Shown in pieces: positions 1 through 8,694 of a stretch of DNA of 64,000 nucleotides (position 1 is the stretch's first letter; every line of letters begins with the position of its first letter). A program made the translations under genes and the position numbers. The DNA comes from Osmia lignaria lignaria (Eukaryota; Arthropoda; Insecta; Hymenoptera; Megachilidae): positions 402,001 to 466,000 of the forward strand of contig NW_027478165.1 in NCBI RefSeq assembly GCF_051020975.1, given 5' to 3'. The notes below the pieces were generated by a model, which had not been told where the DNA came from, searched no databases, and saw nothing but the letters and a program-made list of their open reading frames with translations.

Positions 1-26
1 GCCCCTTCCCTTGAGATATATCTGCA
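1..26 (+). repeat. Internal direct repeat, left copy (phase 1-26 of each monomer)
   Basis: The 26 bp starting GCCCCTTCCC and ending TCTGCA resemble the 26 bp at phases 209-234. Against the common B-type monomer the two copies match at 23 of 26 positions; in this class A unit they match at 21. CCGT upstream is also shared (CCGTCAGG versus CCGTGG). The copies lie 208 bp apart within a monomer and 114 bp apart across the junction. This suggests that the 322-bp unit grew from shorter repeats. It is shown once here and recurs in every monomer. Confidence 0.8.
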
Positions 27-60
27 AATATCTCGGAAACGAAACGAGCTATGGCAAAAT

Positions 61-123
61 GTTAAGAGACCTTTTTTGTAGAGAATTATGTTTCCTACAA
101 TTTATGTTCTATGATATTTTTTG
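61..123. other. AT-rich segment with two T6 tracts (phase 61-123)
   Basis: Phases 61-120 contain only 15 G/C in 60 bases (25%), against about 51% in phases 161-280. T6 runs at phases 72-77 and 117-122 lie 45 bp apart. The pattern recurs every 322 bp, giving a regular AT/GC alternation. A-tracts are known to bend DNA and to disfavour nucleosomes. A phasing role here is inference only. The second run shortens to T5 in a few monomers (about 27812 and 29101). Confidence 0.65.
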
Positions 124-208
124 ATCAGAAGCGTAGTTTTCGAGATATATCGAGACATTTAAAAGTTCCGAAGCCGCACCAACATAATAGAGATACAGAA
201 ACACCGTG

Positions 209-234
209 GCCCCTTTCTTCGAGATAACTCTGCA
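209..234 (+). repeat. Internal direct repeat, right copy (phase 209-234 of each monomer)
   Basis: This is the partner of the phase 1-26 segment. It begins GCCCCTTTCTT and ends ACTCTGCA. The shared core is GCCCCTT, then GAGATA, then TCTGCA. Similarity drops sharply after TCTGCA. The same pair is visible in all complete monomers. Confidence 0.8.
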
Positions 235-274
235 CTAGTGCGAGCCGCAGATGCCGCTTCCAGCTTAGCTGTGC

Positions 275-300
275 AGAAGAAGAACAACAAGAAGAAGAAA
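275..300 (+). repeat. GAA-rich simple tract (phase 275-300)
   Basis: The tract reads AGAAGAAGAACAACAAG followed by AAGAAGAAA. It is almost purely A/G with two C. It is the main site of length change in the array. It loses one GAA triplet in seven monomers (tracts at 38587, 38906, 42765, 54031, 54350, 58854 and 59173) and gains one base in the monomers at 15457 and 18678. Triplet loss fits replication slippage. Confidence 0.85.
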
Positions 301-322
301 TATCTCGAAATATGTCCGTCAG

Positions 323-644
323 GCCCCTTCCCTCGAGATAAATCTGCAAATATCTCGGAAACGAAGCGAGCTATGGCAAAATGTTAAGAGACCTTTTTTG
401 TAGAGAATTAAGTTTCCTACTGTTTATGTTCTATGATATTTTTTGCTCAGATGCGTAGTTCTCGAGATATATCAAGATATTTAAAAGTTCCGAAGCCGCA
501 CCAACATAATAGAGATACAGAAACACCGTGGCCCCTTTCTTTGAGATAACTCTGCACTATTGCGAGCTGCAAATGCCACTTCCAGCTTAGCTGTGCAGAA
601 GAAGAACAACTAGAAGAAGAAATATCTCGAAATATGTCCGTCAG
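323..644. repeat. Reference class B monomer
   Basis: This is a complete 322-bp unit differing from the class A unit at about 18 positions. Differences include CTCGAGATAAA at its head, GAATTAAG, CCTACTG, GATGCGTAGTTCTCGAG (which creates a CTCGAG site at phase 139), CAAGATATTT, CTTTGAG, CTATTG, GAGCTGCAAATGCCAC and AACTAGAAG in the GAA tract. Phase 124 C (TTGCTCAG) removes the TGATCA site present in most other monomers. B-like monomers carrying ACTTTTTATG or ACTATTTATG in place of ACTGTTTATG are the commonest background type in the left half of the window. Confidence 0.93.
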
Positions 645-1709
645 GCCCCTTCCCTTGAGATATATCTGCAAATATCTCGGAAACGAAACGAGCTATGGCA
701 AAATGTTAAGAGACCTTTTTTGTAGAGAATTATGTTTCCTACAATTTATGTTCTATGATATTTTTTGATCAGAAGCGTAGTTTTCGAGATATATCGAGAC
801 ATTTAAAAGTTCCGAAGCCGCACCAACATAATAGAGATACAGAAACACCGTGGCCCCTTTCTTCGAGATAACTCTGCACTAGTGCGAGCCGCAGATGCCG
901 CTTCCAGCTTAGCTGTGCAGAAGAAGAACAACAAGAAGAAGAAATATCTCGAAATATGTCCGTCAGGCCCCTTCCCTCGAGATAAATCTGCAAATATCTC
1001 GGAAACGAAGCGAGCTATGGCAAAATGTTAAGAGACCTTTTTTGTAGAGAATTAAGTTTCCTACTGTTTATGTTCTATGATATTTTTTGCTCAGATGCGT
1101 AGTTCTCGAGATATATCAAGATATTTAAAAGTTCCGAAGCCGCACCAACATAATAGAGATACAGAAACACCGTGGCCCCTTTCTTTGAGATAACTCTGCA
1201 CTATTGCGAGCTGCAAATGCCACTTCCAGCTTAGCTGTGCAGAAGAAGAACAACTAGAAGAAGAAATATCTCGAAATATGTCCGTCAGGCCCCTTCCCTT
1301 GAGATATATCTGCAAATATCTCGGAAACGAAACGAGCTATGGCAAAATGTTAAGAGACCTTTTTTGTAGAGAATTATGTTTCCTACAATTTATGTTCTAT
1401 GATATTTTTTGATCAGAAGCGTAGTTTTCGAGATATATCGAGACATTTAAAAGTTCCGAAGCCGCACCAACATAATAGAGATACAGAAACACCGTGGCCC
1501 CTTTCTTCGAGATAACTCTGCACTAGTGCGAGCCGCAGATGCCGCTTCCAGCTTAGCTGTGCAGAAGAAGAACAACAAGAAGAAGAAATATCTCGAAATA
1601 TGTCCGTCAGGCCCCTTCCCTCGAGATAAATCTGCAAATATCTCGGAAACGAAGCGAGCTATGGCAAAATGTTAAGAGACCTTTTTTGTAGAGAATTAAG
1701 TTTCCTACT

Positions 1710-2254
1710 TTTTATGTTCTATGATATTTTTTGCTCAGATGCGTAGTTCTCGAGATATATCAAGATATTTAAAAGTTCCGAAGCCGCACCAACATGATAG
1801 AGATACAGAAACACCGTGGCCCCTTTCTTTGAGATAACTCTGCACTATTGCGAGCTGCAAATGCCACTTCCAGTTTAGCTGTGCAGAAGAAGAACAACAA
1901 GAAGAAGAAATATCTCGAAATATGTCCGTCAGGCCCCTTCCCTTGAGATAAATCTGCAAATATCTCGGAAACGAAGCGAGCTATGGCAAAATGTTAAGAG
2001 ACCTTATTTGTAGAGAATTAAGTTTCCTACTTTTAATGTTCTATGATATTTTTTGATCAGATGCGTAGTTCTCGAGATATATCAAGATATTTAAAAGTTC
2101 CGAAGCCGCACCAACATAATAGAGATACAGCAACACCGTGGCCCCTTTCTTTCAGATAACTCTGCACTACTTCGAGCTGGAAATGCCACTTCCAGTTTAG
2201 CTGTGCAGAAGAAGAACAACAAGAAGAAGAAATATCTCGAAATATGTCCGTCAG
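1710..2254. repeat. Transition monomers with AGATACAGCAACACC variant
   Basis: The rest of the 1611 monomer and the full unit at 1933-2254 do not continue the dimer. The 1933 unit carries AGATACAGCAACACC, TTTCAGATAAC and ACTTCGAGCTGGAAATGCC. Close relatives of it reappear at about 14491-14812 and 19323-19644, so it is a dispersed subtype, not a local duplicate. Confidence 0.75.
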
Positions 2255-3542
2255 GCCCCTTCCCTCGAGATAAATCTGCCAATATCTCGGAAACGAAGCG
2301 AGCTATGGCAAAATGTTAAGAGACCTTTTTTGTAGCGAATTAAGTTTCCTACTATTTATGTTCTATGATATTTTTTGATCAGATGCGTAGTTCTCGAGAT
2401 ATATCAAGATATTTAAAAGTTCCGAAGCCGCACCAACATAATAGAGATACAGAAACACCGTGGCCCCTTTCTTTGAGATAACTCTGCACTATTGCGAGCT
2501 GCAAATGCCACTTCCAGCTTAGCTGTGCAGAAGAAGAACAACTAGAAGAAGAAATATCTCGAAATATGTCCGTCAGGCCCCTTCCCTTGAGATAAATCTG
2601 CGAATATCTCGGAAACGAAGCGAGCTATGGCAAAATGATAAGAGACCTTTTTTGTAGAGAATTAAGTTTCCTACTTTTTATGTTCTATGATATTTTTTGA
2701 TCAGATGCGTAGTTCTCGAGATATATCAAGATATTTAAAAGTTCCGAAGCCGCACCAACATAATGGAGATACAGAAACACCGTGGCCCCTTTCTTTGAGA
2801 TAACTCTGCACTATTGCGAGCTGGAAATGCCACTTCCAGCTTAGCTGTGCAGAAGAAGAACAACAAGAAGAAGAAATATCTCGAAATATGTCCGTCAGGC
2901 CCCTTCCCTCGAGATAAATCTGCACATATCTCGGAAACGAAGCGAGCTATGGCAAAATGATAAGAGACCTTTTTTGTAGAGAATTAAGTTTCCTACTTTT
3001 TATGTTCTATGATATTTTTTGATCAGATGCGTAGTTCTCGAGATATATCAAGATATTTAAAAGTTCCGAAGCCGCACCAACATAATAGAGATACAGAAAC
3101 ACCGTGGCCCCTTTCTTTGAGATAACTCTGCACTATTGCGAGCTGGAAATGCCACTTCCAGTTTAGCTGTGCAGAAGAAGAACAACAAGAAGAAGAAATA
3201 TCTCGAAATATGTCCGTCAGGCCCCTTCCCTCGAGATAAATCTGCAAATATCTCGGAAACGAAGCTAGCTATGGCAAAATGTTAAGAGACGTTTCTTGTA
3301 GCGAATTAAGTTTCCTACTATTTATGTTCTATGATATTTTTTGATCAGATGCGTAGTTCTCGAGATATATCAAGATATTTAAAAGTTCCGAAGCCGCACC
3401 AACATAATAGAGATACAGAAACACCGTGGCCCCTTTCTTTGAGATAACTCTGCGCTATTGCGAGCTGGAAATGCCACTTCCAGTTTAGCTGTGCAGAAGA
3501 AGAACAACAGGAAGAAGAAATATCTCGAAATATGTCCGTCAG
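2255..3542. repeat. Four-monomer segment, first of three dispersed copies
   Basis: These four monomers reappear at 4831-6118, offset 2576 bp (8 monomers). The last three appear again at 8695-9660. Shared private markers include TGTAGCGAATTAAG with ACTATTTATG, TCTGCGAATATC, TCTGCACATATC, ATGATAAGAGACC, GACGTTTCTTGTAGCG and CTGCGCTATTGCG with AACAACAGGAAG. Minor differences are at 2281 (CTGCC), 2765 (AATGGAG) and 3286 (GAAGCTAGC). Confidence 0.85.
2819..2841 (+). other. Perfect hairpin AGCTGGAA-ATGCCAC-TTCCAGCT (phase 243-265)
   Basis: An 8-bp stem with a 7-base loop is perfect here and at 5395-5417 and 8937-8959. Related monomers with CAGTTTAGC keep the stem with a G-U-type pair. B monomers (AGCTGCAA) have one mismatch and A monomers (AGCCGCAG) more. 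It overlaps an 11-bp odd palindrome CAGCT-T-AGCTG (phase 261-271), so the two folds compete. Function is unknown. Confidence 0.6.
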
Positions 3543-4830
3543 GCCCCTTCCCTTGAGATAAATCTGCATATATCTCGGAAACGAAGCGAGCTATGGCAAA
3601 ATGTTAAGAGACCTTTTTGGTAGAGAATTAAGTTTCCTACTTTTTATGTTCTATGATATTTTTTGATCAGATGCGTTGTTCTCGAGATATATCAAGATAT
3701 TTAAAAGTTCCGAAGCCGCACCAACATAATAGAGATACAGAAACACCGTGGCCCCTTTCTTTGAGATAACTCTGCACTATTGCGAGCTGCAAATGCCACT
3801 TCCAGCTTAGCTGTGCAGAAGAAGAACAACTAGAAGAAGAAATATCTCGAAATATGTCCGTCAGGCCCCTTCCCTTGAGATATATCTGCAAATATCTCGG
3901 AAACGAAACGAGCTATGGCAAAATGTTAAGAGACCTTTTTTGTAGAGAATTATGTTTCCTACAATTTATGTTCTATGATATTTTTTGATCAGAAGCGTAG
4001 TTTTCGAGATATATCGAGACATTTAAAAGTTCCGAAGCCGCACCAACATAATAGAGATACAGAAACACCGTGGCCCCTTTCTTCGAGATAACTCTGCACT
4101 AGTGCGAGCCGCAGATGCCGCTTCCAGCTTAGCTGTGCAGAAGAAGAACAACAAGAAGAAGAAATATCTCGAAATATGTCCGTCAGGCCCCTTCCCTTGA
4201 GATATATCTGCAAATATCTCGGAAACGAAACGAGCTATGGCAAAATGTTAACAGACCATTTTTGTAGAGAATTATGTTTCCTACAATTTATGTTCTATGA
4301 TATTTTTTGATCAGAAGCGTAGTTTTCGAGATATATCGCGACATTTAAAAGTTCCGAAGCCGCACCAACATAATAGAGATACAGAAACACCGTGGCCCCT
4401 TTCATCGAGATAACTCTGCACTAGTGCGAGCCGCAGATGCCGCTTCCAGCTTAGCTGTGCAGAAGAAGAACAACAAGAAGAAGAAATATCTCGAAATATG
4501 TCCGTCAGGCCCCTTCCCTCGAGATAAATCTGCAAATATCTCGGAAACGTAGCGAGCTATAGCAAAATGTTAAGAGACCTTTTTTGTAGAGAATTAAGTT
4601 TCCTACTTTCTATGTTCTATGATATTTTTTGCTCAGATGCGTAGTTCTCGAGATATATCAAGATATTTAAAAGTTCCGAAGCCGCACCAACATAATAGAG
4701 ATACAGAAACACCGTGGCCCCTTTCTTTGAGATAACTCTGCACTATTGCGAGCTGCAAATGCCACTTCCAGTTTAGCTGTGCAGAAGAAGAACAACAAGA
4801 AGAAGAAATATCTCGAAATATGTCCGTCAG
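3543..4830. repeat. Four monomers between the dispersed copies, including two tandem class A units
   Basis: The unit at 3543 is a B type with GATGCGTTGTTCTCGAG. The units at 3865 and 4187 are class A, the second with small private changes (TTAACAGACCATT, ATATCGCGACA, TTTCATCGAG). The unit at 4509 is B-like with TTGCTCAG and ACTTTCTATG. Nothing other than satellite is present. Confidence 0.85.
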
Positions 4831-6118
4831 GCCCCTTCCCTTGAGATAAATCTGCAAATATCTCGGAAACGAAGCGAGCTATGGCAAAATGTTAAGAGAC
4901 CTTTTTTGTAGCGAATTAAGTTTCCTACTATTTATGTTCTATGATATTTTTTGATCAGATGCGTAGTTCTCGAGATATATCAAGATATTTAAAAGTTCCG
5001 AAGCCGCACCAACATAATAGAGATACAGAAACACCGTGGCCCCTTTCTTTGAGATAACTCTGCACTATGGCGAGCTGCAAATGCCACTTCCAGCTTAGCT
5101 GTGCAGAAGAAGAACAACTAGAAGAAGAAATATCTCGAAATATGTCCGTCAGGCCCCTTCCCTTGAGATAAATCTGCGAATATCTCGGAAACGAAGCGAG
5201 CTATGGCAAAATGATAAGAGACCTTTTTTGTAGAGAATTAAGTTTCCTACTTTTTATGTTCTATGATATTTTTTGATCAGATGCGTAGTTCTCGAGATAT
5301 ATCAAGATATTTAAAAGTTCCGAAGCCGCACCAACATAATAGAGATACAGAAACACCGTGGCCCCTTTCTTTGAGATAACTCTGCACTATTGCGAGCTGG
5401 AAATGCCACTTCCAGCTTAGCTGTGCAGAAGAAGAACAACAAGAAGAAGAAATATCTCGAAATATGTCCGTCAGGCCCCTTCCCTCGAGATAAATCTGCA
5501 CATATCTCGGAAACGAAGCGAGCTATGGCAAAATGATAAGAGACCTTTTTTGTAGAGAATTAAGTTTCCTACTTTTTATGTTCTATGATATTTTTTGATC
5601 AGATGCGTAGTTCTCGAGATATATCAAGATATTTAAAAGTTCCGAAGCCGCACCAACATAATAGAGATACAGAAACACCGTGGCCCCTTTCTTTGAGATA
5701 ACTCTGCACTATTGCGAGCTGGAAATGCCACTTCCAGTTTAGCTGTGCAGAAGAAGAACAACAAGAAGAAGAAATATCTCGAAATATGTCCGTCAGGCCC
5801 CTTCCCTCGAGATAAATCTGCAAATATCTCGGAAACGAAGCGAGCTATGGCAAAATGTTAAGAGACGTTTCTTGTAGCGAATTAAGTTTCCTACTATTTA
5901 CGTTCTATGATATTTTTTGATCAGATGCGTAGTTCTCGAGATATATCAAGATATTTAAAAGTTCCGAAGCCGCACCAACATAATAGAGATACAGAAACAC
6001 CGTGGCCCCTTTCTTTGAGATAACTCTGCGCTATTGCGAGCTGGAAATGCCACTTCCAGTTTAGCTGTGCAGAAGAAGAACAACAGGAAGAAGAAATATC
6101 TCGAAATATGTCCGTCAG
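4831..6118. repeat. Four-monomer segment, second dispersed copy (offset 2576 bp)
   Basis: This is the counterpart of 2255-3542, with the same marker series in the same order. It differs at single sites such as ACTATGGCGAG (about 5069) and ATTTACGTTC (about 5899). The part from 5153 onward is also the start of the 11-mer duplication, so it is itself represented again at 8695. Confidence 0.85.
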
Positions 6119-8694
6119 GCCCCTTCCCTTGAGATATATCTGCAAATATCTCGGAAACGAAACGAGCTATCGCAAGATGTTAAGAGACCTTTTTTGTAGA
6201 GAATTATGTTTCCTACAATTTATGTTCTATGATATTTTTTGATCAGAAGCGTAGTTTTCGAGATATATCGAGACATTTAAAAGATCCGAAGCCGCACCAA
6301 CATAATAGAGATACAGAAACACCGTGGCCCCTTTCTTTCAGATAACTCTGCACTATTGCGAGCTGGAAATGCCACTTCCAGTTTAGCTGTGCAGAAGAAG
6401 AACAACAAGAAGAAGAAATATCTCAAAATATGTCCGTCAGGCCCCTTCCCTTGAGATATATCTGCAAATATCTCGGAACCGAAGCGAGCTATGGTAAAAT
6501 GTTAAGAGACCTTTTTTGTAGAGAATTATGTTTCCTACAATTTATGTTCTATGATATTTTTTGATCAGAAGCGTAGTTTTCGAGATATATCAAGATATTT
6601 AAAAGTTCCGAAGCCGCACCAACATAATAGAGATACAGAAACACCGTGGCCCCTTTCTTTGAGATAACTCTGCACTATTGCGAGCTGCAAATGCCACTTC
6701 CAGCTTAGCTGTGCAGAAGAAGAACAACAAGAAGAAGAAATATCTCGAAATATGTCCGTCAGGCCCCTTCCCTTGAGATAAATCTGCATATATCTCGGAA
6801 ACGAAGCGAGCTATGGCAAAATGTTAAGAGACCTTTTTGGTAGAGAATTAAGTTTCCTACTTTTTATGTTCTATGATATTTTTTGATCAGATGCGTTGTT
6901 CTCGAGATATATCAAGATATTTAAAAGTTCCGAAGCCGCACAAACATAATAGAGATACAGAAACACCGTGGCCCCTTTCTTTGAGATAACTCTGCACTAT
7001 TGCGAGCTGCAAATGCCACTTCCAGCTTAGCTGTGCAGAAGAAGAACAACTAGAAGAAGAAATATCTCGAAATATGTCCGTCAGGCCCCTTCCCTTGAGA
7101 TATATCTGCGAATATCTCGGAAACGAAGCGAGCTATGGCAAAATGTTTAGAGACTTTATTTGTAGAGAATTAAGTTTCCTACTTTTTACGTTCTATGATA
7201 TTTTTTGATCAGATGTGTAGTTCTCGAGATATATCAAGATATTTTAAAGTTCCGAAGCCGCACCAACATAATAGAGATACAGAAACACCGTGGCCCCTTT
7301 CTTTGAGACAACTCTGCACTATTGCGAGCTGGAAATGGCACTTCCAGTTTAGCTGTGCAGAAGAAGAACAACAAGAAGAAGAAATATCTCGAAATATGTC
7401 CGTCAGGCCCCTTCCCTTGAGATATATCTGCAAATATCTCGGAAACGAAACGAGCTATGGCAAAATGTTAAGAGACCTTTTTTGTAGAGAATTATGTTTC
7501 CTACAATTTATGTTCTATGATATTTTTTGATCAGAAGCGTAGTTTTCGAGATATATCGAGACATTTAAAAGTTCCGAAGCCGCACCAACATAATAGAGAT
7601 ACAGAAACACCGTGGCCCCTTTCTTCGAGATAACTCTGCACCAGTGCGAGCCGCAGATGCCGCTTCCAGCTTAGCTGTGCAGAAGAAGAACAACAAGAAG
7701 AAGAAATATCTCGAAATATGTCCGTCAGGCCCCTTCCCTCGAGATAAATCTGCAAATATCTCGGAAACGAAGCGAGCTATGGCAAAATGTTAAGAGACCT
7801 TTTTTGTAGAGAATTAAGTTTCCTACTTTTTATGTTCTATGATATTTTTTGATCAGAAGCGTAGTTTTCGAGATATATCGAGACATTTAAAAGTTCCGAA
7901 GCCGCACCAACATAATAGAGATACAGAAACACCGTGGCCCCTTTCTTCGAGATAACTCTGCACTAGTGCGAGCCGCAAATGCCGCTTCCAGCTTAGCTGT
8001 GCAGAAGAAGAACAACAAGAAGAAGAAATATCTCGAAATATGTCCGTCAGGCCGCTTCCCTCGAGATAAATCTGCAAATATCTCGGAAACGAAGCGAGCT
8101 ATGGCAAAATGTTAAGAGACCTTTTTTGTAGAGAATTAAGTTTCCTACTTTTTATGTTCTATGATATTTTTTGCTCAGATGCGTAGTTCTCGAGATATAT
8201 CAAGATATTTAAAAGTTCCGAAGCCGCACCAACATAATAGAGATACAGAAACACCGTGGCCCCTTTCTTTGAGATAACTCTGCACTATTGCGAGCTGCAA
8301 ATGCCACTTCCAGTTTAGCTGTGCAGAAGAAGAACAACAAGAAGAAGAAATATCTCGAAATATGTCCGTCAGGCCCCTTCCCTCGAGATAAATCTGCAAA
8401 TATCTCGGAAACGAAGCGAGCTATGGCAAAATGTTAAGAGACCTTTCTTGTAGCGAATTAAGTTTCCTACTATTTATGTTCTATGATATTTTTTGATCAG
8501 ATGCGTAGTTCTCGAGATATATCAAGATATTTAAAAGTTCCGAAGCCGCACCAACATAATAGAGATACAGAAACACCGTGGCCCCTTTCTTTGAGATAAC
8601 TCTGCACTATTGCGAGCTGGAAATGGCACTTCCAGTTTAGCTGTGCAGAAGAAGAACAACAAGAAGAAGAAATATCTCAAAATATGTCCGTCAG
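5153..8694. repeat. 11-mer duplication, copy 1 (3542 bp)
   Basis: Eleven consecutive monomers repeat immediately downstream with an offset of exactly 3542 bp. Rare markers occur in both copies at equivalent places. They include AAAAGATCCGAAG, CGAAACGAGCTATCGCAAGATG, GGAACCGAAGCGAGC, GATGCGTTGTTCTCGAG, GCCGCACAAACATAA, TTTAAAGTTCCG with GAGACAACTCTGC, CACCAGTGCGAG and GGCCGCTTCCCTCGAG. The only difference I noticed is at 5867 versus 9409 (AAGAGACG versus AAGATACG), which implies very recent duplication or an assembly artefact. Confidence 0.92.

Larger units (their letters stand above)
138..310. repeat. Inverted repeat within the monomer: TTTCGAGATAT (138-148) and ATATCTCGAAA (300-310)
   Basis: These two 11-bp segments are exact reverse complements in class A monomers. 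The B version (TTCTCGAGATAT) keeps a 9-bp match (CGAGATAT plus one T). They are 151 bp apart, too far for a simple hairpin but possible as a fold-back in RNA or single-stranded DNA. A second, compact inverted pair is GAGATAT (13-19) and ATATCTC (28-34) with an 8-base loop. GAGATA occurs forward at phases 13, 142 and 221 and inverted at 29 and 301, making five boxes per monomer. Confidence 0.7.
1..322. repeat. Reference class A monomer
   Basis: This is a complete 322-bp unit used here to define phases 1-322. Class A is marked by linked variants. GAATTATG (phase 89 T), CCTACAAT (99-100 AA), GATCAGAAGCG (130 A) and GTTTTCGAG (139 T) form a left haplotype. CGAGACATTT (152 G, 156 C), CTTCGAG (220 C), CTAGTG (238 G), GAGCCGCAGATGCCGC (246 C, 250 G, 256 G) form a right haplotype. 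By hand count it has 131 G/C and 15 CpG, close to random expectation. The next class A units at 645-966 and 1289-1610 look identical to it. Confidence 0.93.
1..1709. repeat. Dimeric higher-order repeat, A-B alternation, 644-bp period, about 2.6 copies
   Basis: Class A and class B monomers alternate strictly: A at 1, 645 and 1289, and B at 323, 967 and 1611. I see no difference between 1-644 and 645-1288. The third B unit departs at 1710 (ACTTTTTATG instead of ACTGTTTATG). It then also differs at 1795 (AACATGATAG) and in the CAGTTTAGC and GAA-tract regions, which marks the end of the block. The block may continue upstream of the window. Confidence 0.9.

Noticed and set aside
34..50. CENP-B box
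   Set aside because: The reverse complement contains CTTCGTTTCCGAG, which has the TTCG core but lacks the later A and CGGG positions required by the box. Four of nine essential bases is not support.
164..176. RNA polymerase III B box (GTTCCGAAGCC)
   Set aside because: It resembles GGTTCGANNCC only if one extra base is allowed, no A box lies at a suitable distance upstream, and no tRNA fold is apparent.
7195..7530. Plus-strand 111-codon frame (also at 10737, 17500 and 18466)
   Set aside because: It exists only where GAGATAAC has changed to GAGACAAC, removing a TAA. It spans a monomer junction and is a chance opening in four copies.
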